A stretch of DNA of 64,000 bases from Amphibalanus amphitrite (GCF_019059575.1 NW_024882783.1:124001-188000); one strand, 5' to 3'; counted from the stretch's first letter, positions 13,515 to 25,520 are shown. Numbers and translations: made by a program. The notes: generated by a model not told the origin, from the letters alone.

Positions 13515-14299
13515 TTCTTTGATTTAAGTTACGGCCTTTTTAAATGTGTAACATTAATAGTTGATTTTGCCATTTATGATCATTGATATAAGGAGAAGCA
13601 GCAGTGCTAGTGTTGGTAATACAGGCATGCTATGTCAATGTACATAGTGATATAATAGCATGGTGTCCTGGCGCACTGCTCTCTTTTTCTACTTCTAGAG
13701 GACACATAGAAATTCAGAAGAGAAAACAGCTGGTCAATAACCAACCAGGAGGAACACAGCTATAGCCCTGACAAAAAATGGTTTAAATGAAACTTACTAT
13801 TCCTCATATAAATTGAAGATTCATGCTCCTTCGATAGAAAGTAACACGAAAAACGGCGCAGCAACGCCTATTTAATTCGTCCCATATTCCGGAAAAAAAA
13901 ACATTGAAAAATGACGAGACCTCCACCCAAATGTTTGGCAAAAGCCTTAAAAAATTGAAATCAACCACACAATATGCTAATAAATGCAGAAAACGGCAAC
14001 AAATACATGTTTTACTCGCCACTACACTCCCGAAACCGCCGCACTCTGTCCAGACAATTCCGCACTGTAAATAAAGTCGGCGGTATCGAACAAGCATGGC
14101 CCGTCACTAAAGTACTTTTAAGGATATTTACTTTTCGTTTTTGATGCTTTTTGCTTACAAAATGTTTGATAAAGTCTTATAAAACCATCGTTTGTCGGTA
14201 AATTTTTGTCAATTTTCCACGACTCATTACTTTGAAAAATTACCTAAAATACATCCACGCTAGGATTTAGGCATCCACCCATTCTCGAAATTCGTATAT

Positions 14300-14620
14300 G
14301 CATGGACGGAAGTAAAGTCCGTGTTTACAGGGACGTCCACGTTTTTCGGTGTCACGCCGTTGCCGTTGAATTTTCGACGATGCCCTCTTGACATGACAAC
14401 AAGCGAAGTTGCCCGCTTGTTACTAGCCCGATTCTGTGCCGAAATTGACGTGTTTAAGGGTAGAGAATTCGACCGACATACATGGACCAAAAAAAAGATG
14501 TGATAAGGGTGTTTGCATGGACAGTGGGCGGAGCCTAATTTCTCTATGAGTTATTTTCATATATCCATGGACTTGTGGGCGGAGCTTAACACAGTCCATG
14601 TAAGCACGGTTTTATTCGCT
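14300..14620. repeat. GTCCATG/CATGGAC word cluster, with GTGGGCGGAGC twice
   Basis: CATGGAC or GTCCATG occurs at about 14301, 14516, 14566 and 14601, and GTGGGCGGAGC at 14525 and 14577. A second cluster of the same words lies at 33343-33490. They look like remains of a palindrome-rich MITE; ends not resolved. Confidence 0.4.
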
Positions 14621-14815
14621 TACTCGATTCGAAAGCATGAACCCGTCCTAGTATCACCTTTAATCGTGTTTTATCGCCATTAGATTGCATGTCATGCGCG
14701 TAATTTAACCCTCGCCAGACCTATTGTTTTTCTACATACCGTTGGTACGACCCCCTCACCTTTTCGGCCCTAATAAATAACCTGAGCTCATGTGACCTTT
14801 AGGAAAAATCCGAGA

Positions 14816-14846
14816 TGTACAGGGACCCGCAGTTGCTTCTGTACAC
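14816..14846 (-). repeat. 31-bp repeat, copy 1
   Basis: On the minus strand this 31-mer begins GTGTACAGAAGCAACTGCGG and ends GTCCCTGTACA. It equals the plus-strand 31-mer at 23809-23839 except for one base. Its ends are complementary (TGTACAG/CTGTACA). Similarity stops sharply at both sides. Confidence 0.7.
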
Positions 14847-15009
14847 ACTAGTACTTCAGCGTATTCTTTGCCTGTGACACCGTTGGAGGCGAATTGGGAA
14901 ATGATTGTGTGCTTATTAAAACCACCATCTGAAGGGCTTTAAACTGATGTGCTGCTCTCCTAATTCAGTGAGCTTTTTATGGTTATATCAGCAAAACATT
15001 GTTTTCAGC

Positions 15010-15668
15010 GCTTTTTCCTGCCCCATTCCTTCTGAAACCTGGAACCGCCTATTCCATTTACTCCTGCCATCTGACGATGGTCGTGCTGACTACTAGTTCC
15101 GGCGCTAGTTACTGCTCCAGTTTTGCACCCGGCACAAACTCAGGCGGCACCGGGCCGTGGCTCGACCACGGATCACCTAACGGATCGGCAACTCTCCCCG
15201 ATTCCCTTTGTTATCGGTGTACCCGCGGAGCGGGCTGCCATCTAGCGGCGCGGATATCTTCACTAAGGAGGGGAGCCGGCCGCCCGCCGCAACCAGTGTT
15301 TAAAGGCACGGGGAAACGGGTGTGAACGCAACACCCGTCCGTCGTTTCCATCCTCAGGATGTTCAGATCAAGTTCGAATCCTTCTCCTCCACGCAGCAAC
15401 TCTTGATCCGGGCTGGACAGGCAACTTTATCTCATGCGGGCTGCTCCCTTGAAGCGCACTACTGCTCCCATGGGAGCACACCCGTAGCCGGGTGCAGAGA
15501 GTGCTTGGGGGGCTGGTCGGCCTGTCCATTCGGACGGGCTCAGCCCCGGTGACTCTCTAGGGTGCCTGTCCATACCAATCTTTACCCCAATTCCTATAAT
15601 CCTTCCGGTTCTGCAATGGTCTCAATGGACCGAAAGGGCCTAACCCAACAAAACAAAAACAAACAAAG
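15010..15668 (+). mobile_element. Retroposon-like sequence with A-rich tail
   Basis: A GC-rich stretch ends in CCCAACAAAACAAAAACAAA (15645-15667), as in SINE or LINE 3' ends. GTTCGAATCC at 15372-15381 resembles a tRNA B box, but I find no convincing A box. Part of it (about 15160-15270: CTCGACCACGGATCACCTAA ... ATCTTCACTAAGGA) recurs inverted at 18341-18456, so it belongs to a dispersed family. Class uncertain. Confidence 0.5.
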
Positions 15669-16064
15669 GTTAAGAACGGATTAAATTACGGAGTCTCTCT
15701 AACAGCTGGAATGTTACCATAACATGGAAATGTTACATACTTCATTCCCTAATCAGCTGGAGCATGCATAATGATCCAAATGTTTCTAGTTATGCTTGAG
15801 TTGTATGAGCAAGAAGCACGTCCTCGCAACTTTTACGTCGTTTTTGGCCGTAGGTACACGAAGACCTTTCCTCATCCGTCTGCCCATAGTACGAGTTCAT
15901 CCCCTGTTCCTATCTAGACGGTCACCGGCTACCAGTTGGAGTAGATAACATCGGAGCAAATCCAACGAGCTGGCCATTAACGAGACTATAGGTGGATCTC
16001 GGCCCCTGTTTCACGATACGACCCTCCCCGCCGCTACAAGGTATCGACACTTAGCCGGTTTTCA
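15669..16064. other. Nothing recognised
   Basis: Short A/T-balanced spacer between the retroposon-like sequence and the hairpin element; no frames or repeats stand out. Confidence 0.6.
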
Positions 16065-16983
16065 TTAACCCTCGCCCGCACATGCCATTTTCCCATCCTA
16101 GAACGCACATGGGGGGGGGGGTGGTTGCCACCCCCCCCCCGCGCCATTTCGTTCCTGTTGGAGATAGAGCTTAGGGGTAAAGACCAAAAAGATTCTTTGG
16201 GAAGAGACGAATCCAATGATACCCAGTTTTACCTTCTCAGGTCAGTCATTGACCTTCCAGGTCAGGTCAAACTAAAAAATGTTGCTGTTTTGGGTCACCG
16301 TTGGATATCAAGCGCGCTGCTTATCAAATACCGATGACGATGCTGTTTTCTGGTGCCAAGCCAGCTAGAACCTCTTTGTCACACTACCCGACCAGAATTT
16401 TGCTGCTGAGGTCATTTCAGGTCAAGTTAGGTCAAGGTCAATTATATATGTTTGTATGTCTGTGTGTGTCTGTGTGTATACTGATGTGTGCACCGATTGT
16501 TTTTGGGTCCATATTACATGAAATCATGATCTGAGAAGCTTTTACCAAAAATGCAGTCAAAAAACTTCACAAAAAGTAAATTCAGCTTGCCTAAAACGCA
16601 ATTATGTTAGATGACCTAGGTTGACCTTGACCCTGACCTTGACCCCTGTACATCGTCGAACAACATGTTCCATGATAGGTGGGAGGTAAGACTGGCAAAA
16701 AAGGCCGAAATCAGGGTGTCAAAAGCTCACAAGGCCCATGGCAGGCGCAAGATGTTGAGAATTGGCCATTTGGGTCATGACATGACCTGAAAAACAAGGT
16801 CATATCTCCGAAACCAAAAATCACAGAAACTTGAAATTTTCAGTGGACCTCAAGAAAGGATAGAGGAGCAGCTATACGAAAAATCAGCCTTCTAGCTCTA
16901 AAAATGTTGAGTGCAGAGCAGAAAGACTACCTGGGGGGGGGGTGGCAACCACCCCCCCCCCCCCATGTGCGGGCGAGGGTTAA
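16065..16983. mobile_element. TTAA-flanked G/C-hairpin element, copy 2
   Basis: TTAA at 16065-16068 and 16980-16983. The ends CCCTCGCCCGCACATG and CATGTGCGGGCGAGGG are exact inverted complements. Each end carries a G run and a C run separated by TGGTTGCCA or TGGCAACCA; left about 16111-16139, right about 16934-16964. The interior holds AGGTCA/TGACCT units (for example 16621-16650) and a subterminal ATATCTCCGAAACC near 16803. A TG-rich microsatellite-like stretch sits at 16450-16490. Open frames here look fortuitous. Confidence 0.85.
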
Positions 16984-17139
16984 GACGTTGGCAACATTGT
17001 GAAGTTTGCTTACGTTTCCATAGGAACGGAGGCACCCATACCTGATGTTAGGTACTGGGTAGCAGCGTGCCGCTAAACAGTGACTATAGCTTTGGCCCCG
17101 AGGCTGGTTTAGCCACGTGTTACATCTCAAGATATCTGT

Positions 17140-18000
17140 GGCTTAGAGCCAGGTCAGGTCATTTTGCACCCTATATATTGCCTCATATTCAACATTCTCT
17201 CTCTATATATAATATATATATAATACTAATAATAAGTCAATAAGAGCAAATTGAAAGGCGTCTCATTTGGTCTGGGCGGGTCATTCTTAACACCCTCAAA
17301 CATCGGGTTACATGTTAACAGTGGCATGAAAACAGTCAACAGCAGTCTTTTTTACTATAACTTTTGATAGACGTGCTAGAGCGATGAAAACACGTCAGAT
17401 GTGTGCAGCTCGACGATACGGATCGACTGATATGCAGCATGACCCTTTCCGGTCAGGTCATGACCTTGGCCTGACGTAAAATTTTCAAAATGGCCTTTCA
17501 AGGTCAACCTACGAGTATAGTTCATTCGACGCGTCTCGACGAGAGGAACACGATGCTGGCAAAAGTAATGTCGTGGCTCGTTTAGGTCAAAAGTTATTAC
17601 AAAAAAAAAACGTTTTTCGTAAACACGCCTATTTTTGGAGTTTTTGCCCTCTGGAGGCTACACCGTTGACCTGAGGTCAAATCTATGAATACAACTCAGA
17701 AAGACCTGTGAAAGAGCTATCGAATGCGCTTTTCCGCGGCGCTGTAGTTCTATTGGTTCTCAAGTTATGCGTCGGGTGTTTCGAAAACTGTTGAAATAGA
17801 CAAAATTTGCCTTTAATGACCTCTGGTAACCTGACCTTTGACCTGACCTAAAAAATGACTGAAGTATTTCCGCCATTATTTTTACGCTCTTTGGAATGCC
17901 GCTTACCCCGTGTGGCTACGTGGCCCAGAAGCCGAGTTAGGGGGGGGGGGCGGGGGTTTCATACACCCTCGGCCGGGCGCGGTTGGTACCGTGTACCGGC
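17140..18000. repeat. AGGTCA-rich region, probable decayed hairpin-element DNA
   Basis: AGGTCA/TGACCT words recur at 17150-17162, 17453-17473, 17499-17507, 17583, 17668-17678 and 17817-17850. A run of G with one C break lies at 17940-17957. The layout resembles the interior and one end of the TTAA-flanked elements, but no paired end was found. A TA-rich microsatellite-like stretch is at 17203-17225. Confidence 0.4.
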
Positions 18001-18340
18001 CCGGCGTGGGTTTTTACTTTATGCAAGTATATTTGTGAAAGTTACAGGTTTAATTTAATCGGCAGATGAATATTTATCAAAAATATACTCATGAAATATA
18101 TGTAAGAGATGACAGCGATCGGAAAATTACCCATTTCACGATGGACGCTAGGTCGCCCACGTGGGTATGAAAACAACGATTTTCATGACAAAGGATACAA
18201 TCTCAAATACTTAACCTGTCTCTAACGATTCTTGCCATGCTCATTTATACCATAGGTATCTTCTAAGCTAGCTGAGAAACCATGTTCCGCAGAAAAATCA
18301 CTTAATTAGCTCCGACACGACGCCCTCAACACGCACGAAG

Positions 18341-18456
18341 CCGGCCGCTTCCTTAGTGAAGATAGTTCACCTAAATGCCCACCAGGTGGCAGGGGAGACA
18401 GGTCGCGGGGGGGAGTTGCCGATCCGTTATGTGATCCGTGGCTCGACCATGGGGAG
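18341..18456 (-). repeat. Partial second copy of the 15.2 kb retroposon-like sequence
   Basis: The minus strand reads TCGAGCCACGGATCACATAA, CGGATCGGCAACTC and, after a diverged centre, ATCTTCACTAAGGAAGCGGC, matching 15160-15270 in order. Confidence 0.6.
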
Positions 18457-18879
18457 GGTCGGACCGAGCCGACTGCCTGGGGCGCGGTTAGATCGGACGC
18501 CCTGCTGGGGAAGGGGTCGGGAGTGAGGGGGAGTGGATGAGGTGGTCACGTGGTCCGTCCAAGCTCGCAGACGACCTGTCCTGCGCCCAGCCATGTTCCT
18601 TGATCCAAAATGGCACGAGAGCTGTGGAATGCCTGGAGGAGACGCTTCGAAAGCGAACTTCAGCAGCACTAATTTACCATATTCTGTGGAGATAAATGAG
18701 TATTATCTTAATGAAGATAAAAAATTGTATGCCCAAGCTGTATAAGCTGTATCTTTTTAAAAGTTGTAAATAGGATTATTTTTAGGGACTTATAGGTTTC
18801 GTATACACAGTGAATCGTGTTACAATAAGCCGTTTCGCTGTTATGGTTACTAACTGAAGAGTTATCCTTTTTCTCATAG

Positions 18880-18955
18880 GGAATGACAATACAATAACAA
18901 TACGAATAAAACCAGACGTTTCGCACAAAAAAGTGCCTCCGTCAGTGGCAAGAAA
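18880..18955 (-). repeat. Hammerhead-like repeat, minus copy
   Basis: The minus strand reads CTGACGG, then AGGCAC-TTTTTT-GTGC (a perfect 4-bp stem, 18923-18936) and GAAACGTCTGGTTTTATTCG. It differs from the plus copy in the core (CTGACGG for CTGACGA), which would weaken a ribozyme. Confidence 0.4.
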
Positions 18956-19079
18956 TAAGTAATTAGGCATGCATGTTTTCTTTCGATAAAATCGATGAAG
19001 TAGTTATCTTTATTTTTTAAGATATATTTTCAGCAGTTTTTTAAGCACATCATGGAAGCTTATAAACATTTGTGTATTT

Positions 19080-19250
19080 CATCGGCAACCCGGCTGGCCA
19101 GACCGAGACGGTGCCGCATTTAGTTCTCATCGATGTTAAACCTATACACTTATTTTTTCCACTGACGAAGGCACGTTGTTGTCCGAAACGTTTGGTTTTA
19201 TTCGCATTGTTTTTATATTGTCATTGTCCGTGAGAAAAACATACTCATAT
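19080..19250 (+). repeat. Hammerhead-like repeat, plus copy
   Basis: CTGACGA (19162-19168), a short stem-loop and CGAAACG (19184-19190) followed by TTTGGTTTTATTCG match the core order of a hammerhead ribozyme (CUGANGA - stem II - GAAA). The same segment occurs inverted at 18880-18955. Such cores are known in Penelope-like retroelements; I see no reverse transcriptase here. Whether it cleaves is unknown. Confidence 0.4.
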
Positions 19251-19310
19251 GGACTGGTCTCAGTTCATGTAGAAATTGTTGCACATTCATCAACACCGGT
19301 AAAATGAATA

Positions 19311-20321
19311 TTAGCCCTCACCACACATATATGTATGTAGAGGTAAGTAGACCGCACCCCCTGTTTTTCACCAATAAATCGCGGCAAAGCGAAGGATTGC
19401 GACGGTTCTTTGGTGCCCTGGAGTTAATCAATTTTACAACTTCCCGGAAAATTAAATAGCCCTTATCATTTTTGCATCTTGTCTGAGAATTTTAAATCCC
19501 TGAACCAAATTACCTTTAACCTGTGATTATTTTTCTCAAGATCATGTCAGGCCAGATTAGCAATTGAAAGTCAGCGCACATCTTCTGTGTGTTTCCATAG
19601 TTGTTTCGTGATTAGCAACGTGACAACATGTGAAATATACTATCTAATGTTCGTCTCATTGATTGTTGTGGGTGCCAAGGTCACGTGAAACTCAGGTTAA
19701 GGTCATTTACTTGAAATGATCTCGGTTAACTTCCTTAAATTTACACCCTTTTACTGTGGTTTTTAGGAAGTGTTGGTTTGAAATTTAGCACCCATTTTAG
19801 CATTTGAAAACTAGGCATATACTTAGGTATCAGTTATAGTGCCTATGCAATATGTTGCAAGGCTGTAAGTGCTGGTTAACATTCTATGGATAGCCGGCAG
19901 AACGCCTAATGGGTGATCTGGCGTGACCCGTCCTACCCCAAATGCTTTGATACATGTCTTTGATCAAAGCAAGTGCAAAGTCGGAGTCAGAAGCGAGCCA
20001 AGTCCCAGCAGACTTCACTTGTAGAAATTCTAGCAGGACCCAATTTCCCGTGCTTTTGGGTTATTAACCTGATCTGGGAGGTCAACCAGTGACCTAGGAT
20101 CTCAGCATTGACCAGGACATAAAAATAATTGCCTTTTTCTCGTCAGCGATGACCAGGACCCTCAAATCATCGGATTTCTCTCGTCACGAGCAGCTCGCTC
20201 TCTTTTTATTTTTCAGCGAAGCTCTGGCTCTTTTTATCAAGGGCCGAATGGCTGAGGGTTTCTACGCCCCTCTGCTACATGTAAGACGCTGAAAAGAAAT
20301 GCCTAAATGGGTGAGGGTTAA
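19311..20321. mobile_element. Possible old member of the TTAN element group
   Basis: TTAG-CCCTCACC at 19311 and GGTGAGGG-TTAA ending about 20321 form short inverted ends. The interior carries several AGGTCA/TGACC words (19678, 19700, 20080-20115). G/C hairpins are missing and the left flank is TTAG rather than TTAA, so this is tentative. Confidence 0.3.
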
Positions 20322-20783
20322 ATATCAATTGGTTTTTAAGTGCCGAAGCCCGAAGCACTTTAATTTTCTTCGATAGCAGTTTTTAAGACCAACGAGCTCG
20401 AATACTATAACTTCTTGAACAATGTAAGCGCCACATAAAATGAATCGTGAGAGAAGCGGCTCAAGATTAAGGAGCTATGAGACACTTAATAAAAACGGCA
20501 TAGGTTAGAAACTGCACCTGACTTGCACTGGTTTTTAAACCTTTTCGTTGCAGACTGGTAGATTAAATTTTAGGATTGATTTCAGCTGATGCTCTAATGG
20601 AGCTATTCATTCGTTCATTCATGCGACCATCCAATTCCACTCGTAAAAGAAGCCAGTGACAAAATTGTTCATTTTAGATGTGTGAAATACAAACTCAATA
20701 AAAGTTTAATGATACGGCAAATTTGACAGCTTTTATAATGAACAGACAAATAACTTTAACAAATCAAGGTTGAGAGCCCCAAA

Positions 20784-22539
20784 TAGGGGAGAGTGAGGTA
20801 AGATGAGCCAAGGGGCAAGTTTAGCCACCCCATGTTTCTCAGCTCCTATGGCGCTAATTGACTCGAGCTTCCATGTGCCGTTCGCTTACGATGCTGCAGT
20901 CTTTCACGTGAGACGGCAACGTTCTCACGCTCAGCACCCGGTAACATGTGGTATCGCCCCTGATAACTAAGACATGTTTTGCCTTTAAAATGAGATGGTT
21001 TGTTATCTGCGGTGCATGGTTATTTTCCTTAGCGGGTGTCATTAATCGAAAATGGCCACGGGTGGGGCAAGATGAGCCATTTTCACCTGGTGGAAGATGA
21101 GCCGGATAAGCCATTGTTGTCTCCGCTGTCGAAAACCAAACTGAGCTGCGCTTGTTTCTGCATGCTGAATAAAAATGGTAGGATATTGTTTTGTTTTTTG
21201 TTGATTACACAAGTTGTAAGTAATTTGCAGATTATCTGAAGGATAAAATGATTTCTTCCGTGATAGAAAACTTGACGAGTTATTGGAAGGCTTAACCCTA
21301 TTAGTGGCAGGGGGGGGGGTTGTTTTTATCCACCCCTCAGGTTTTTCGGGAATATCTCCGAAACCGCTAAAGCTACGATGCTGAAATTTTCTGACTTTTC
21401 CTAAAACTAAATTGGGCACATTCCCTGAAAATTTCAAGTTCATAACTTTACCAGGGGCGGCTCCAGAGCACTGGGAATTGGGGGGTCCTATTCGTGAAGC
21501 GAGCCATTTGGGCGAAGATCACGATGCTGCACCAGTTTTACGAACAGTGAATGAAAGGTATCATGTGATAACATATACAGTTATTGTGCATCCTCTTTTG
21601 ACACTTTTTGCTATAATAGGCGGATCCAGGCATCCAAAAAGGGGGGTTATGTTTTACCTCCCAACATAGGTGCCCTGACACCGCCTATGCATGACCAATA
21701 CAATTGTAGTCGTTCTCTCATAAGAAAATTGTAACATAACAAGACCATTACCACCCTTTTTAGAAACAGTACCAACAAAAACCTTATTTACTATACTTTT
21801 TGTGTACCCCCAATCTCAATGATCTGTATCCGCCTATGATTTTTGAAAATGCATATTTTTAGGATCCATGTGAATTCCTGGTTCATTCTCTATCGATCGA
21901 CAAAAGTTGCGTTAAGATTGGTTCAGAAACCTGGCCGTGATAAACAGTCTAAAATGTATCTGCAATTTGCCCGTTTTTGCCCCCCTCTATCCCCCCTATT
22001 GACATTTTTTAATTTTTATTTTTTAGAAATGTAGATCACGTTGAGCGAAATCGAATGCCGTTTGAATTTTGAAAATCGGCCCGTTAGATCTCGAGATATC
22101 AAGGGGGGGTCGTAAACAGCCCCCCCCCCCCCCTGCCACTAATAGGGGTAGCCAGGAGCCTGCCACTAATAGGGTTAAAACAGTCACTTTTTGATGGAGG
22201 AAAAAAACTTTGCCATAAGTATGTATGCCATGGAGTAAATAAAAGAGCCCACTCTTCGCCGCGCCCGGGAAAAGAAGAGCTTCGCTTTTTCTATCCATGC
22301 TCAACTTTCCCCACGACGTGTCTCAACTTACCCCGCCCATGGGGAAGGATGAGCAACGTGCAAGATGATTTTTGACGTAGCCTTTCAGTACAAAAATAAG
22401 CGGTAGGTATGAAGCATTTCTGGCCACCATTACATGTGCAAATGACCACTCTGTCCGTCCAACCCGTAAACGCACAACAATGATCAGCCTGTAGCTTACG
22501 AAAAACAAAAAGCGGCTCAACTTACCTCATTCTCCCCTA
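20784..22539. mobile_element. TA-flanked element interrupted by a hairpin element
   Basis: TA at 20784-20785 and 22538-22539 flanks the inverted ends GGGGAGAGTGAGGTAAGATG and (minus) GGGGAGAATGAGGTAAGTTG. The arms are A/T-rich with repeated GATGAGCC-like words (20805, 21073, 21098). The element is split by the TTAA-flanked insertion at 21292-22178. I find no transposase, so this is a MITE-like relic. Without the insertion it is about 0.87 kb. Confidence 0.7.
21292..22178. mobile_element. TTAA-flanked G/C-hairpin element, copy 3, nested
   Basis: TTAA at 21292-21295 and 22175-22178. TIR CCCTATTAGTGGCAGG; at the right end the TIR word occurs twice, separated by CTCCTGGCTACCC. G/C hairpins lie at about 21310-21335 and 22104-22133. 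It is the same subfamily as the copy at 59090-59971, in opposite orientation. Interior sequence matches that copy over its whole length apart from point changes. No coding capacity seen. Confidence 0.85.
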
Positions 22540-23959
22540 CGTAACACAATTGAGGGCATTTTTTAGGCCATCACAGTATTTGCCAACAATTGTTGTTTGG
22601 GGACTGGGGAGGGTGGTTACTGGCTCATAAACTGCCCCCCCGGCCCCCCCCCCCAAAAAAAGAAGAAAACGAAACCGATCATCCTCGAAAAGAACTATTG
22701 AGCTCGAACCAAGGTGACTAATCGATTTATAGGTATGCAGGATGACTAACGATGCCACTTTTTGACTTCTTGTGTCAAATAAATTCCATCGATAGCACGT
22801 CAACATTCTATTTGACATTTTACAACAAACGTATGCTATTTGGCGCGACTGACCTCATAAATGTTCTGAAACTAAAACCGTTTCTTCGCAATTAACTTGG
22901 ACCACGTCATCCCAGCTTATGCACGACAAAAATAAAAAAATGCTTCAGGATCACTGGCCTGAATTCCAATGCTTAAAGTTTACTCAAAACCGGTGTGGCT
23001 GAGGCACTCTTCGCTTTATCTCGTGACGGCCACCATTGTGTTGCATTTTTTTCGGTAAGCTATAAGTTAATAAGGAAAGGATTGGTGAGTGGGTTGAAAA
23101 CAGCCCTCATCCTCACCCCCCCCCCCTTCTTCTGGAAACATAAGTAACCGAAAGATCTGGCGATGGTTTATCCACCTCCTCTGCCGCCGCGCTGCGAGGC
23201 CTCGATTCGTTCGGTATGTGGCTTCCTGAGCGGTCCTACCCGGAGGCAAGGTGAAAGGTCATGGCCTGTATCAGAAATTTATACGTTGCTGAATATGTTT
23301 TATAGTTCTTCCAAGGCCTTGGACACCGTTTTATTATATCGGATAAGCATTGCACTTTCTTGTCAATCAATACATTTAAAGAAAACTTGATCATAATCTT
23401 ATACTGCGGCAATTGTAGTTCTGCTTACGGTTGCCTCTTTATGATACGGGCCACCACCACCTCCACTGCGCTGGAGCTCAGGCGTTCTACCCCTCCCCGT
23501 TACGGACCGGCCCTCGGGCTAGGTGTGTTAGTACTGAGCGCAAACGTGTAGTAGTCACGTGACTTTCATTCACGTAGCGGGAACGGAAGCTATAGGCGAT
23601 ACCAAGGACGGGCTCTTGGGAGGCAACCGGCGCGGAAAAATAGCACGATTGTAGTTTTGGAAGAATATCTGTTGCGGTAAGAGGAATTATACAAAACATA
23701 CGTCCTAGGAGCAAACATGTGTTATTCCTCCATACTTTGCGCTACATTTCCTCTCTCCAATGGCCAGCACTTCGCAAATAATAGCGCAATTCTAAATTGG
23801 TAATATATGTGTACAGTAGCAACTGCGGGTCCCTGTACAAGGTGTGAGGCCTCTAGATGATATTAGCCATTAGGCACTGTAAGTTTCATCTCCCTTTGAA
23901 GGCTCCTCTGGCACTGAGAGCGTTGCGAAGTTGCGACATTTTAGGACCGTGCAGATGCT
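22540..23959. other. Spacer with isolated C runs
   Basis: C runs at 22626-22655 and 23117-23128 recall element ends but lack partners. 23430-23560 is moderately GC-rich. No gene recognised. Confidence 0.5.
23809..23839 (+). repeat. 31-bp repeat, copy 2
   Basis: Begins GTGTACAGTAGCAACTGCGG and ends GTCCCTGTACA; 30 of 31 bases match the minus strand of 14816-14846 while the flanks do not align. Confidence 0.7.
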
Positions 23960-24215
23960 CACTTATGTCGTAGGTCATTGACTTGACCTGACCTGAAAAT
24001 GCGGATGATGTCACAAGATTCGGGTTGAATCAAATACCAGGTATGCTAAGGTCCAGCTCTCTATCTTCAGCGTGTCCCGAGCTATCGTAAAAATAACAAA
24101 TATAAAAGGCGCGGCGCTCCCCCCCCCCCCCCTACCATTCGGCCGGCGAGCGTTAGTTAAACCGCGCCTGACAGGGAGGAGGGCTATTTAGAGCCCCTCC
24201 CCCTCCCTACACACT
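23960..24215. repeat. Abutting ends of two hairpin-type elements (partial)
   Basis: A C run at 24120-24132 follows AGGTCA words (23972-23996) and looks like one element's right end. A few bases later TTAA-ACCGCGCCTGACAGGG begins at about 24157, with GGAGGAGGG, CTATTTAGA and GCCCCTCC forming a left-type hairpin like that at 54912. No matching right end is seen for the second. Confidence 0.4.
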
Positions 24216-25078
24216 ATACACAAACATATAAACACTAAATGTGTGTGCAAATTTTATATAAAAAATGTGTGGAGATCTGATGATTGTTCGGAATGATGAA
24301 CTCGAGTGAAGCGTGAATTGTCGGCACCGATCACCCCGTCAAAGAGCAAGAAAGTAGCTGCTAAAGAGTTAAATGAGGTCATATCACATGGGCATGAATA
24401 CACTTACTATCGACTGTTCGAATTATTCAAATGTATTGCTTAAGTCTCGCTCAGCTTCCAAATTCTGCAGAACAGAAAAGACTCGGTTGATTATTGTTGC
24501 GAGATACACAGATGAGTTTTGAAATAAGAAAAAAAAATGGAACGCTTCACACCATATATTATCGTCAGCATGAATGATCAAAGAATGATATTACCTGGCG
24601 AACTGAGGGCAAACACTTGCATAATTTTAAGCCAGCTGATAATGATTTTCTTCGCGGTGAAAAGTAATCCGCCTATGTGATTGCGTCATACCGCCGCTCG
24701 TCAGGTCCGCATGAACAGGGCCAGGTCATTCGTTCGCGCGCCACCAGCGCGAGCGGACGGCGAATGACGAGCGCATCAGTTTACATAACAACTTTGCACA
24801 TGTTGAGGCGGAACAAGCAAATCCGCGGCCACAGACGAGGCATCTTTGTCACCACGCACCTTCATGAACGTAGACAATTAACATGAGTGTATGCCTAAAC
24901 CTTGAACATGAATCTCGAGCCGCAGTCAACGGCGGCAGAGCGCATATTCTGGGCGGGCACGCACACGCGGCGGCTGCCGACTGTGCGCGCGCGTGGGGCG
25001 GTGGCACCAGTGGACGGGCGTCTAGCGTGCGCGTGGCGGCATCGGCGCCGGTAGACGGCCGTCTTGGCGCGCGCGCGG
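24216..25078. other. A/T-rich then CpG-rich DNA
   Basis: 24216-24660 is A/T-rich with nothing recognisable. From 24940 the sequence is very CpG-rich, with a loosely repeated GCGCGC(G/T)GGCGG(C/T)G pattern of about 60 bp before the duplicated block. Confidence 0.5.
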
Positions 25079-25520
25079 CGGCGCCAGCGAGCTGCTGTGT
25101 AGGAACTCGCCCGTCGGCCAGCTGGACGGAGTCAGAGCAGCCAGATTCACCAACCGGAACTGACGGTCTTCCGACGCAGCGTCTTCAGCACGGCAAGAGA
25201 CAGGCTCGTCCAGCGCCTCACTCTCCTCCGTCTGGCATCACACAGGGGTGGAGCTGGGTTAATACAGGCTGACACGGGGAGTAGTTAGGTTTAATACCGA
25301 TCTGACAAGAGACAGGCCCGGTACTGGGTCAAACACTGAGCCGGCACAGGAGGAACGGCTGGGTCGAACACCGAGCTGACAAGGGGTGGGGGCTGGGTCA
25401 AATACCGATCTGACACGGGGAGGGGTCTGGGTAAGACATCAGGCTGACACAGAAGAGAGGTTAGATCGAACACCGAGCTGGCACGTGGGAGTAGTTAGGT
25501 CTAATACCGACCTGACACGA
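25079..25520. repeat. Segmental duplication, copy A
   Basis: GC-rich 440-bp block beginning near GAGCTGCTGTGTAGGAACTC, nearly identical to 26765-27203 and in the same orientation 1686 bp apart. Its second half is a minisatellite with a unit of roughly 30-40 bp built from CTGGGTC, AAACACCGA and GCTGACACGGGGA. That minisatellite continues to about 25590 in this copy. Confidence 0.85.

Larger units (their letters stand above)
13515..15009. other. A/T-rich spacer; a lone element-like left end at 14707
   Basis: Apart from the word cluster and the 31-bp repeat, the only feature is TTAACCCTCGCC at 14706-14717. It resembles the left end of the element at 16065 but has no hairpin or partner end. Confidence 0.5.

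Noticed and set aside
15340..15420. tRNA gene or tRNA-derived SINE head
   Set aside because: GTTCGAATCC matches a B box, but no A box or cloverleaf could be built around it.
16440..16534. Membrane-protein-like frame (MFVCLCVSVCILMCAPIV)
   Set aside because: It is the translation of a TG-rich microsatellite-like stretch inside the hairpin element.
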